From an uncultured Ectothiorhodospiraceae bacterium (lineage in GTDB: Bacteria > Pseudomonadota > Gammaproteobacteria > UBA6429 > Thiohalophilaceae), in assembly GCA_947259575.1 (NCBI GenBank), contig CAMYMU010000047.1, positions 45,430 through 109,429 of the forward strand: 64,000 nucleotides of DNA, given 5' to 3'. The stretch's first letter is position 1, and each line of letters begins with the position of its first letter. Shown here piece by piece: positions 54,825-61,815 of the stretch. The translations under genes and the position numbers were made by a program. The notes beneath the pieces are model-generated. The model saw only the letters and a program-made list of their open reading frames with translations, was not told the origin of the DNA and did not search any database.

Positions 54825-55868
54825 ATGAATCTTAATCTTTCAAACATAAAGGACATTGTTCAAACCAACTGTCATATTGCCGATTCCAACGCGGCCGGTA
54901 ACTACACCATGTGTATTTATCTGTTAAAAATGCGAGAGCTTTATCGCTGGGAAAGTGGCTATGACTACGGTGATGCGATCCCCGGCGAAGAAGTCGGTAG
55001 CTGGCTTCGGATGCGTGAAGAATTGTGGGAAAGCCTTGCCGAAAATGAATTCTCAAGTATCCCTATAGACGGCGTGGAATATGATCCCTTTGACTCGCAG
55101 TCAATAAACGACATATTGAAACCACAAAGGCTCGTTTACAGCGGAGGCCTCGGAAGAAACACCCATGCCCATTTTTTTCTAGGCGTCCTGGAAAGACACG
55201 AGCAATTTAATGGCTTTGAAATTATTGTCGTCGCAGATGAGTATGCTCGCGACCTAACTGCTCCGCCAGCGATGAGCCAGGGCACTACTATATATATTCG
55301 TCGTGAAGCCATGCGCCGGCTAATTTGGGAAAAGTATGAACAGTGGTTATGGAATAAACCAAACAATGCCCTTGGGCGCGCATTAGATTTTTATGACTTT
55401 GAAAATGAGCTAGAACATTCATTAACCAAAATGACTGACCGTGAACTCAATGCGGCAATCTTGCATGAGATCGGCGAAGTAAAGGCCCATGACATATTAG
55501 GCAGCGAGTGGGAAGAATTACTATTCGCCCTTCCCCATTCAAAACTGGAACTTCAGTTGCGTTCGGTTCGCGACCATCTTGCCGATAGTCTTTCAACCTT
55601 ACCAATCATTCTTGAAGAAGAAAACATACCCTCATTGCACTTTTACATTGCCAACCTGACTCATATGCGAAAAGATCTTTTCCCCGGATTAATGAGTGCG
55701 TATGAAGACTGGGTCAAGACTTCAAATTTCAGCAAACTCAAAGGTGTCGTGGAAAAAAGTGCTTCGCACTGGGAAAAGATATGTCTGTCTGTTTTAAACA
55801 TATGGAAACAAGACAATAATATTGACAAGCAAGCACTGATTGACATTATCGATAACAATAAACTATAA
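54825..55868 (+). CDS. Conserved hypothetical protein (possibly Sfum_1244 family)
   Basis: A 347-residue soluble protein opening MNLNLSNIKDIVQTNCHIAD. It has YTMCIYLLKMRELYRWE (28-44), HAHFFLGVLERHE near 113, and helical C-terminal segments. I have a memory of a family named Sfum_1244 with this opening in sulfur-metabolising bacteria, but this must be checked. AILHEIGEVKAHD (~209-221) contains a His/Glu cluster that could bind metal. No neighbour gives a function; an oxygenase gene follows 41 bp later. Confidence 0.7.
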   Translation: MNLNLSNIKDIVQTNCHIADSNAAGNYTMCIYLLKMRELYRWESGYDYGDAIPGEEVGSWLRMREELWESLAENEFSSIPIDGVEYDPFDSQSINDILKPQRLVYSGGLGRNTHAHFFLGVLERHEQFNGFEIIVVADEYARDLTAPPAMSQGTTIYIRREAMRRLIWEKYEQWLWNKPNNALGRALDFYDFENELEHSLTKMTDRELNAAILHEIGEVKAHDILGSEWEELLFALPHSKLELQLRSVRDHLADSLSTLPIILEEENIPSLHFYIANLTHMRKDLFPGLMSAYEDWVKTSNFSKLKGVVEKSASHWEKICLSVLNIWKQDNNIDKQALIDIIDNNKL

Positions 55869-55909
55869 AAACTACTGCAAAAGAACTTAAATAGATTAAG
55901 CAGAGCTGT

Positions 55910-56509
55910 ATGGAAAAAACGATCAAACCACTTTCAACTATCATTGAAGTAAAACCCAATACCTTTATTTTCGAAAAAAAGCATTCTATTCCAGCGGATG
56001 CCTGTGAAGAAATGATACGCCGGTTTGAACATTATAAGGATGATCAATATCAGGGCCGTATTGGACAAATGGCCAAACAAGATCAGAGCATTAAAAAATC
56101 CACTGATCTAGTGGTAAGCGGCAAAGAGCATTGGAAGGATGTTGATCGCGGATTATTCTCTTCGCTAGGGATAGCAATCAAGGAATTCAGGGAAACCTTT
56201 CCTTATTTCAAAGGACCATTTAAAGATATGGGTTATGCGATTCAGCGCACCGAGCCTGGCGAACACTACCATTGGCATATCGATGGTGGCAGTCATGAAT
56301 TCAGTCAGCGACAGCTGGTTGCTGTTTGGTATTTGAATGATGTCCCCGGCCCCGGTGGTGAGACTGAGTTTTTATATCAAGATGTCAAAATAAAACCGGA
56401 ACAAGGTAAACTACTTTTGTTTCCCCCATTTTGGACACACGAACACCGAGGTGTCACACTTGAGAAGGGTATAAAATATATTGCAACCACCTGGGTCATC
56501 TTTGCTTAA
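55910..56509 (+). CDS. Fe(II)/2-oxoglutarate-dependent dioxygenase
   Basis: A 199-residue prolyl-4-hydroxylase-like oxygenase. H123-x-D125 in HYHWHIDGG and the distal histidine H177 in FPPFWTHEHRG form the iron site; K187 in KGIKYI is placed to hold 2-oxoglutarate. The segment AVWYLNDVPGPGGETEF is typical of the P4Hc family. It lies 41 bp after the 347-residue gene and overlaps the GNAT gene. It may hydroxylate a protein or small molecule; the target is unknown. Confidence 0.85.
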   Translation: MEKTIKPLSTIIEVKPNTFIFEKKHSIPADACEEMIRRFEHYKDDQYQGRIGQMAKQDQSIKKSTDLVVSGKEHWKDVDRGLFSSLGIAIKEFRETFPYFKGPFKDMGYAIQRTEPGEHYHWHIDGGSHEFSQRQLVAVWYLNDVPGPGGETEFLYQDVKIKPEQGKLLLFPPFWTHEHRGVTLEKGIKYIATTWVIFA

Positions 56510-56945
56510 CAGCATTACACTTCAAACACCGCAAACAGATAACGACTGGCAGAATTACTTTGAGTTACGCTGGAAAATATTAAGAGAGCCCTGGCAGCAA
56601 CCACCCGGTAGTGAACGTGACGAGTTTGAGGAAAATAGCTTTCATATCATGGCGATCACCCAAACAGGCCAGGCTGTTGGCGTCGCCCGAATTCACCAGC
56701 TTGATCATATGACAGCTCAAATTCGTTACATGGCAGTACTTGACTCACTACAAGGTACCGGGATCGGAAGCCTAATGCTTGCACGGCTTGAAAAACAGGC
56801 TCAGGACTGGAAAACAAAAACAATCATGTTGAACGCAAGGGATACCGCGCTGGAATTTTACTTGAAGAAGGGCTATATCAAACTTGAAGCTACACAGACA
56901 CTTTATAATCGTATACCACACACAAAAATGGAAAAGCAGTTGTGA
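56481..56945 (+). CDS. GNAT family N-acetyltransferase
   Basis: A 154-residue ElaA-like acetyltransferase with the CoA loop LQGTGIGSLMLARLEKQA (about 91-108), IRYMAVLDS before it and LEFYLKKGY after. No ATG is available; the start is probably a TTG, either at 56481 (gagaaggg 11 bp upstream) or at 56502. Either way it overlaps the oxygenase gene and is likely coupled to it. Confidence 0.82.
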   Translation: MQPPGSSLLNSITLQTPQTDNDWQNYFELRWKILREPWQQPPGSERDEFEENSFHIMAITQTGQAVGVARIHQLDHMTAQIRYMAVLDSLQGTGIGSLMLARLEKQAQDWKTKTIMLNARDTALEFYLKKGYIKLEATQTLYNRIPHTKMEKQL

Positions 56946-57049
56946 CTAGACAAACCACTCCCACTCAAACCGCCTTTATTCTTGAATCGGGTGTGTCATA
57001 ATCTCTCTATCTTTGCAAACTCATACGACGTTCGTTAAACAAATTTTTT

Positions 57050-57430
57050 ATGAGTAAAAAACAATAATCATTGTTGCAATTTTCATTATTTTCTTTTCGG
57101 GTCTTTATCTATTTTCACCTTTACGATTTACCGCACCTGGCATATCTGCCACTTAGAGTGATATCTAGCTTAACGATTCAGAACTCACTACAGAGTTAAC
57201 ATTGCTACAACACATTAGTTTATTTAGCGAGACTATTGTGAACGCAATATATTTAATAAGGGAGGCCTCGGACAGGCAGCCAATTATATAGTAGAAGCAT
57301 TCAAAAAACTTAACTTAAACGTTAGCCGCCAAGCTTATAATAAGGAAGCGATAATAATTTGGGTGTTATCATTATTGGTGGCCATTATGACACTGTTTCA
57401 GGCAGTAAGGACGCAAACGACACTGTTTAA
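57050..57430 (+). pseudogene. Decayed M28 family peptidase, truncated
   Basis: Three reading frames must be joined to recover an M28 aminopeptidase start. MSKKQ at 57050 breaks into IIIVAIFIIFFSGLYLFSPL (57064 on), a membrane anchor. That frame meets stops at 57154 and 57166, then reads HISLFSETI. A shift at ~57240 gives ERNIFNKGGLGQAANYIVEA, restoring the family's IGERN and AANYI motifs. Another shift and a loss of about 20 codons lead to IIIGGHYDTVSGSKDANDT (57371-57424), the metal-site motif GHYDTV..GANDN. A TAA follows at 57428 and the rest of the enzyme is missing. Dead gene. Confidence 0.85.
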
Positions 57431-57744
57431 CCCAATTGGGTTTGAGTAATATCGCCGTCAGTTGAAATATGCACGTTTAGTACCCCTGGCATGCGCGTCA
57501 TAATGTAACCCGCCATCAACATCGCAGAAGGTTTATTTTCATTCTCAAGCGCCGTTAATATTTTATTCGCAACCACCTGACAACGTTGTTGTTGTGTCAA
57601 ATCGTCTACCCAGTCACGATACATTTGCCAGCCTTTATCCATATCACTATCCATCTTTGCATAAATTTGCTCAGCATCTGCCAACATGTCCTCAGGGACT
57701 TCAATTGGGATCATATTATCAGCGACATAGATATTCAGTTTCAT
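57427..57744 (-). CDS. Unrecognised 105-residue protein
   Basis: A small acidic protein opening MKLNIYVADNMIPIEVPEDM, with DWVDDLTQQQRCQVVANKILTA in the middle and a hydrophobic, glycine-containing C-terminal part. No signal peptide. The front strand-helix pattern followed by helices is like a small carrier or adaptor, but no family is recognised. It ends inside the M28 pseudogene remnant and is divergent from the PiuC-type oxygenase by 62 bp. Confidence 0.65.
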   Translation of the reverse strand: MKLNIYVADNMIPIEVPEDMLADAEQIYAKMDSDMDKGWQMYRDWVDDLTQQQRCQVVANKILTALENENKPSAMLMAGYIMTRMPGVLNVHISTDGDITQTQLG

Positions 57745-57806
57745 TGACTTATCCTGGTATTCAAATACATTATTGTACCTCGCAGCCGCAACTAGATGTA
57801 ACCATT

Positions 57807-58481
57807 ATGCTTATTGAAATTCCAGCGCTACTATCCAAAAAGAAACTCGCAGAGATTCAGGACATACTCAGCCAGGCCGATTTTGTCGATGGTAAACTCT
57901 CGGCGGGGCAAGCCGCACAGCGAGTTAAAAACAACACGGAGCTGCCACAGGATGCGCAACAACTAAATCGTTTAAATACTTTGGTCATGAATACCCTGGT
58001 TCAGCATCCCCTTTTCCAGAATGCCGCCTTACCCCATCGCATTGCTTCTCCATTTTATGCCAAGTATGGAAAAGGACAGACTTATGGCGAGCACATAGAC
58101 GATCCCGTGATGGGGCCAGCCGGACAGCGCTATCGCTCCGATATCTCCTGTACCGTGTTCCTGAACTCACCTGGCGACTACCAGGGAGGTGAACTCAGCA
58201 TCAAAACACAGTTTGGCGCACAGGAAATCAAACTAAAGGCTGGCTGTGCCATTCTGTATCCCTCAACCAGTCTACACCAGGTTAACCCCGTCACCTCAGG
58301 GACAAGATTAGTCGCCGTTACCTGGATTCAGAGCATGATAAGACAGGCTGAAAGGCGTGAGCTGCTGTTTGAGCTTAACCAGGCCCGTGAGACGTTAATG
58401 CGGGAACAACCCGATAATGCGACAACCCATCAGGTTGATCATAGCTATGTAAACCTGGTTCGCATGTGGTCAGAAGTCTAG
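57807..58481 (+). CDS. PKHD-type Fe(II)/2-oxoglutarate hydroxylase (PiuC/YbiX type)
   Basis: A 224-residue hydroxylase: H96-x-D98 in YGEHIDDP, H157 in STSLHQVNPV and R167 in SGTRLVAVTW complete the iron and 2-oxoglutarate sites. It is full length against E. coli YbiX (225). PiuC genes usually follow TonB siderophore receptors; none is here. I use the ATG at 57807; the longer in-frame reading to 57594 runs into the oppositely oriented 105-residue gene. Confidence 0.92.
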   Translation: MLIEIPALLSKKKLAEIQDILSQADFVDGKLSAGQAAQRVKNNTELPQDAQQLNRLNTLVMNTLVQHPLFQNAALPHRIASPFYAKYGKGQTYGEHIDDPVMGPAGQRYRSDISCTVFLNSPGDYQGGELSIKTQFGAQEIKLKAGCAILYPSTSLHQVNPVTSGTRLVAVTWIQSMIRQAERRELLFELNQARETLMREQPDNATTHQVDHSYVNLVRMWSEV

Positions 58482-58570
58482 AAATAACAAGAAGATAGGT
58501 TATTTACTTAATGTATAGTTAAAGTAATTTATTAAGTTAGTTTCGGTTATATTCTCAACCTACGAACGCA

Positions 58571-58591
58571 AAAAAGGCCGCGTTTGCGGCC
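58571..58591 (-). terminator. Terminator downstream of the DsrC-like unit
   Basis: ggccgc-gttt-gcggcc (58576-58591) is a perfect 6-bp GC stem with a tetraloop. On the minus strand a T6 run follows, so it ends the minus-strand unit after the 67-residue gene; on the plus strand the tail cttcttc is weaker but may serve the PiuC-type gene. Confidence 0.85.
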
Positions 58592-58624
58592 TTCTTCGTA
58601 GATCTTGTTTTTTGATAGTAGTTC

Positions 58625-58828
58625 TTACCTTTCAGAACCTTTATCAGCATGTGCCATATTTACAACTTCATCAGCGAGTGCAAGGTATTCTTGACGGAAA
58701 TTGTGCAGCTCATGTCCTTCAGGTGCAACGAAGTATTCTTCAGCTGTAACACCATTTTTCTGCTCGTATGCAATAAACTTTTCCTGCATCTCTAGCATCT
58801 TTTTAATCTTTGCCTGTTTGTCGCTCAT
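58625..58828 (-). CDS. Small unrecognised 67-residue protein
   Basis: A short charged helical protein opening MSDKQAKIKKMLEMQEKFIA, with EYFVAPEGHELHNFRQEY in the middle. The ATG at 58826-58828 has gagg 7 bp upstream; the in-frame GTG four codons earlier lies inside that ribosome binding site and is rejected. It is the last gene before a strong terminator and follows the DsrC-like gene by about 150 bp. Family and function unknown. Confidence 0.75.
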   Translation of the reverse strand: MSDKQAKIKKMLEMQEKFIAYEQKNGVTAEEYFVAPEGHELHNFRQEYLALADEVVNMAHADKGSER

Positions 58829-58981
58829 CGCAAACCTCACTTAACTTATTGAATTTTATCTATCTTAGGCTGAATTGTACTCAACCTGGCTAGAAGGCCC
58901 TAATTAATGATTCAGTGAATATAGCAAACGACTTATACCGTCTCTATATCACTTATGGTCAGGTGCCTCTTTATCGGACAC

Positions 58982-59323
58982 TTAGTAGCCGCCTTTACGT
59001 GTACTTTGTGGCAATCCAGCTATTTTACGGCCCTGTTTTGAAGGCATTAGCGGGAACATTTCGTACATGACTTTTGAGCTAAGGCGTTTTTCGCCCCACT
59101 TTTTACCCATGTCTTTCAGGATTGTACGCTCATTTGGCTCGGAACCACCATTATTGAAGTGTTCATCACGCAGGTAGTCGATCACATCCCAGTGCTTGTC
59201 AGTCATCTCAATGCCTTCGCCGTCTGCCAGCGCTTGGCCAATCTCTTTGGTCCAGGCGCTTGCGTCCACAAGATAACCATTGTCTGTTGTTTCGATAGAT
59301 TGCCCGTTTACGTCCAGTGCCAT
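58982..59323 (-). CDS. DsrC/TusE-like protein lacking both redox cysteines
   Basis: A 113-residue DsrC-fold protein: KHWDVIDYLRDEHFNNGG (43-60), PNERTILKDMGKKWGE (63-78) and the C-terminal arm KQGRKIAGLPQSTRKGGY. In DsrC this arm reads KQACKIAGLPKPTGCV; the first cysteine is replaced by R99 and the penultimate one is lost in a longer tail. The whole protein has no cysteine, so it cannot carry persulfide as DsrC or TusE do. Cysteine-less paralogues have been called RspA (from memory) and are thought regulatory. It has its own good ribosome binding site (gaggtg) and lies in the set divergent from dsrAB. Confidence 0.92.
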   Translation of the reverse strand: MALDVNGQSIETTDNGYLVDASAWTKEIGQALADGEGIEMTDKHWDVIDYLRDEHFNNGGSEPNERTILKDMGKKWGEKRLSSKVMYEMFPLMPSKQGRKIAGLPQSTRKGGY

Positions 59324-59516
59324 TGTTAATCACCTCTAGAATTTTATTAAACTGTATAAGCTGGAAAAAGGCCTATTTAGTACCCGAATAGTTCCAGGTA
59401 GCCCCATCCAGTTATCAAAGTGCGCCTATTATCTGGATTTTTTGCCCCGGATCAAGCACCCCATCGGTGATAGAAGCAGGCCCATGCAAAACCTTAGGGC
59501 TTCAGTCAGCCTTTAA

Positions 59517-60203
59517 TTAATCGTCAGCGTTGACGGCGCTAATGCCTTTTTGCGGTACAAACAGGCCACAGCCAAACTTTCGACCCTCGCCGATACCATG
59601 CTTTTGCAACTTGAAGGCATTTTCAGGGGTCATTTCCGCGACCATCAGGCTACGCAAATAGATTTCACCATCAGTCATTCGCATCTTGTTTTGGCGCCCT
59701 GCCATTATTTTTGTGACCGGGATTTGCATTGCTCTAAGTACGCCCGCCATTTCTTTTAGAAATTCATTTTCGTCAATCTGCTGCTCCGTCAGTACATAAC
59801 GGGCAAACATGGTCGGTAACACACTCAATGTTTTTGATGTCCCTTCTTTTACAGTTAAAGGGTGACCATCAATTTCAAGCGCATGCCCCGTAAGTTTGTT
59901 TACATCATCAATCCGATGCTTGGGCACACGCAAGGTCATGCGTGTCCGTTTAGATAAACAGAGCACTTCGTTTTCAGGGTCTTCAGGGCGCATCCAACCA
60001 TTACCTGACTCGGCAACATGAATTAAATGCAAGCCAGCAAGTTCTTCATCGGCGAACCAGGGTAATGCAGTATGAATTGCATCTGACAATGATTGAGCGT
60101 GATCGATCGGTAATGTTTTACAGTCAAGTTTAAAACTGACGTCCATCACATCATCAGGCGCTTCATATCTTTTTTTCGTGTCTGTATCTTCTGTCCAAAA
60201 CAT
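59517..60203 (-). CDS. Cas6-like RAMP-fold protein (Cmx6-like), orphan
   Basis: A 228-residue protein ending in a glycine-rich loop HGIGEGRKFGCGLFVP (202-217), the G-h-G..G-h-G loop of Cas6 and other RAMP proteins that grip crRNA. DVSFKLDCKTLPIDHAQSLSDAI (21-43) looks like the first ferredoxin-like half, with H35 and H44 as possible catalytic residues. It best resembles what I remember as Cas6/Cmx6 of type I-MYXAN. There is no CRISPR array or other cas gene in the window; neighbours are a DsrC-like and a TauD-like gene. It may be a domesticated RNA-binding or RNA-cleaving protein. Confidence 0.75.
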   Translation of the reverse strand: MFWTEDTDTKKRYEAPDDVMDVSFKLDCKTLPIDHAQSLSDAIHTALPWFADEELAGLHLIHVAESGNGWMRPEDPENEVLCLSKRTRMTLRVPKHRIDDVNKLTGHALEIDGHPLTVKEGTSKTLSVLPTMFARYVLTEQQIDENEFLKEMAGVLRAMQIPVTKIMAGRQNKMRMTDGEIYLRSLMVAEMTPENAFKLQKHGIGEGRKFGCGLFVPQKGISAVNADD

Positions 60204-60241
60204 TAATTTAATCCTGTTATTACAGGTTATTGCGGCTCTTG

Positions 60242-60433
60242 TTAAGTCCGCTGCCCGCTAGTAAAAGAAGATTCCAGTACATCTTCCCAGTTTTCAGGTG
60301 TATCCAAAAAAGGTGGTTTTACATCCATGCGAAAAAACATTTCGCCTTTAGCACCTTCGGCGATTTTTACTTTCAATTCATCAAATGAAGTCATTTCATG
60401 ATTCTGCAATAACACTTCGCTAAGCCATAACAT
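60242..60433 (-). CDS. Small unrecognised 63-residue protein
   Basis: A 63-residue protein opening MLWLSEVLLQNHEMTSFDEL, with KGEMFFRMDVKPPFLDTP in the middle and an acidic C-terminal helix. aggaaa lies 9 bp before the ATG. It sits 27 bp after the TauD-like gene and 38 bp before the Cas6-like gene, which supports one operon. Conservation beside the Cas6-like protein would be the test of a real partner. No family recognised. Confidence 0.7.
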   Translation of the reverse strand: MLWLSEVLLQNHEMTSFDELKVKIAEGAKGEMFFRMDVKPPFLDTPENWEDVLESSFTSGQRT

Positions 60434-60460
60434 ACAAATTTTCCTGTGCTTTTGAGTTTA

Positions 60461-61381
60461 CTATTTTACGTCTGCACGATCATAAAAACGCGCGCGAAAC
60501 AATAAACGTTTATGCTGTTCATCATCTTCAAATGCGCTGCGATTATGCAACACATTATTACTTATCACACCTTCATTTTCCTCAAGTCGATAACGAAAAA
60601 TGTAAGGCGAGTCACTTGCTAAAAATGCCGTAATAAAATCCGTTGCCTGCTTTATATGTCCATTTGCAGCCCATTCAATGTTTTTGGTTCTAGCTGAATA
60701 GCGCATATGTAAATAACCATAATTGTCTACAGAGAATACTGGTCCTTTGGTTTCAGCCCGTATTTCTTCTCCGTTTTCCAGATTCGGAGGGATGGTCATC
60801 GCATCGGGCTGCATCAATGCCGCAATCCACTCAGGATTCTGGTCGCGTAGCTGGATATATAAGATCTCCGGATCAAGGTAGGTATTCTCACCGCCTGCAG
60901 CGGCAGGTCGGACACAGTGCATGACAATTGCCCTGACCGTCTGTTCAGGGGGGTTATAGTAGCCATCGGTGTGCCAGCTTAAACGCTTGTTGCTGTAAGG
61001 AATATAGCCGCCATGGCGGCCATTCTCTTTCACCTGCAGCGAGGTAATGCTGTCCTCGTCCGCGCAGAGATTATTATCCAGCTGGCTCAGGCCAACCTGG
61101 CTAGCCAGAGCCTGGATGTCATCTTTGCTCGCGGCCGGCCCTTTACACTTATATATGGCTACATTGGTCTTGTCTAAAGACTGGCCAATGGCCTTCTTTT
61201 CCTCTGCACTCAACATTACAGGGGTATTGATCTCGCACTTTAAATCCTGAATGTGGGGTGGATATCCGGCCAGTTTCGCTTCACGCCACTGCGCGTAGGC
61301 CTGCCCATTGCACAGGTTAAAGGCCTCAGCACGCTTTGCCGATAGCGTAATCTCTTGTAATTCTGACTGAGCTTCTGACAT
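60461..61381 (-). CDS. TauD/TfdA-like Fe(II)/2-oxoglutarate dioxygenase
   Basis: A 306-residue TauD-fold oxygenase: H137-x-D139 in LSWHTDGYYN, distal H279 in NNVLHNRSAF and an arginine in RLLFRARFYDR for 2-oxoglutarate. The length and C-terminus fit the TauD/gamma-butyrobetaine hydroxylase superfamily. Taurine release of sulfite would suit a sulfur locus, but the substrate cannot be read here and no taurine transporter is present. It is first of the minus-strand set divergent from dsrA. A short dyad CATTAA/TTAATG (61394-61408) lies just upstream of the ATG, which has no strong ribosome binding site. Confidence 0.85.
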   Translation of the reverse strand: MSEAQSELQEITLSAKRAEAFNLCNGQAYAQWREAKLAGYPPHIQDLKCEINTPVMLSAEEKKAIGQSLDKTNVAIYKCKGPAASKDDIQALASQVGLSQLDNNLCADEDSITSLQVKENGRHGGYIPYSNKRLSWHTDGYYNPPEQTVRAIVMHCVRPAAAGGENTYLDPEILYIQLRDQNPEWIAALMQPDAMTIPPNLENGEEIRAETKGPVFSVDNYGYLHMRYSARTKNIEWAANGHIKQATDFITAFLASDSPYIFRYRLEENEGVISNNVLHNRSAFEDDEQHKRLLFRARFYDRADVK

Positions 61382-61815
61382 ATCAATTTTTTACATTAAA
61401 AGTTAATGACATTGTAATACACGCAACTTTATTAAGGCGCCATGCAGATAAAAATAATCGCCAAAAGTATTCACCTGTACTGCATATGGATATATAATTC
61501 TGCGCGCTTGCAACTTACTAAAGCTCGTAACTTATTGTTTTATTTTGTGAAAACATGGGTTCAAAAAAAATCAATCATCTGCAAAAGCAATTTATGGTCG
61601 ATTGGTTAATTTTTATCTACCCCTTAAGGGGTAAGCCTGGGATGTATGATCACCCCATAGGTGAGGTTCTCCCAGAGGGCGGCGCGACCTAGACTTCGCT
61701 CAGTCAAATGAACAAGGTTTATATGTACCCTAGTTAAATCTTTATTTGGATTAGCTGGGGATTTAAATACCCAATTAGCCGGCAATTAACGAGTTTATAT
61801 CCGAAGGAGAAAGCC
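61382..61815. promoter_or_regulatory. 434-bp divergent regulatory region of the dsr operon
   Basis: No gene is seen. It contains a perfect 16-bp palindrome taccccttaaggggta (61618-61633), a near-perfect 18-bp one centred on atttaaat (61756-61773, tgggg...accca with one mismatch), and the dyad CATTAA/TTAATG (61394-61408) by the leftward gene. The dsrA ribosome binding site is aaggag. No complete sigma-70 promoter stood out; TTATAT at 61719-61724 is a weak -10 candidate. Confidence 0.55.

Noticed and set aside
57594..57806. N-terminal extension of the PiuC-type hydroxylase
   Set aside because: It overlaps the opposite-strand 105-residue gene, is not hydroxylase-like, and the ATG at 57807 gives the exact family length.
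58625..61815. CRISPR array near the Cas6-like gene
   Set aside because: No regularly spaced direct repeats of 25-40 bp were seen in this stretch or elsewhere in the window.
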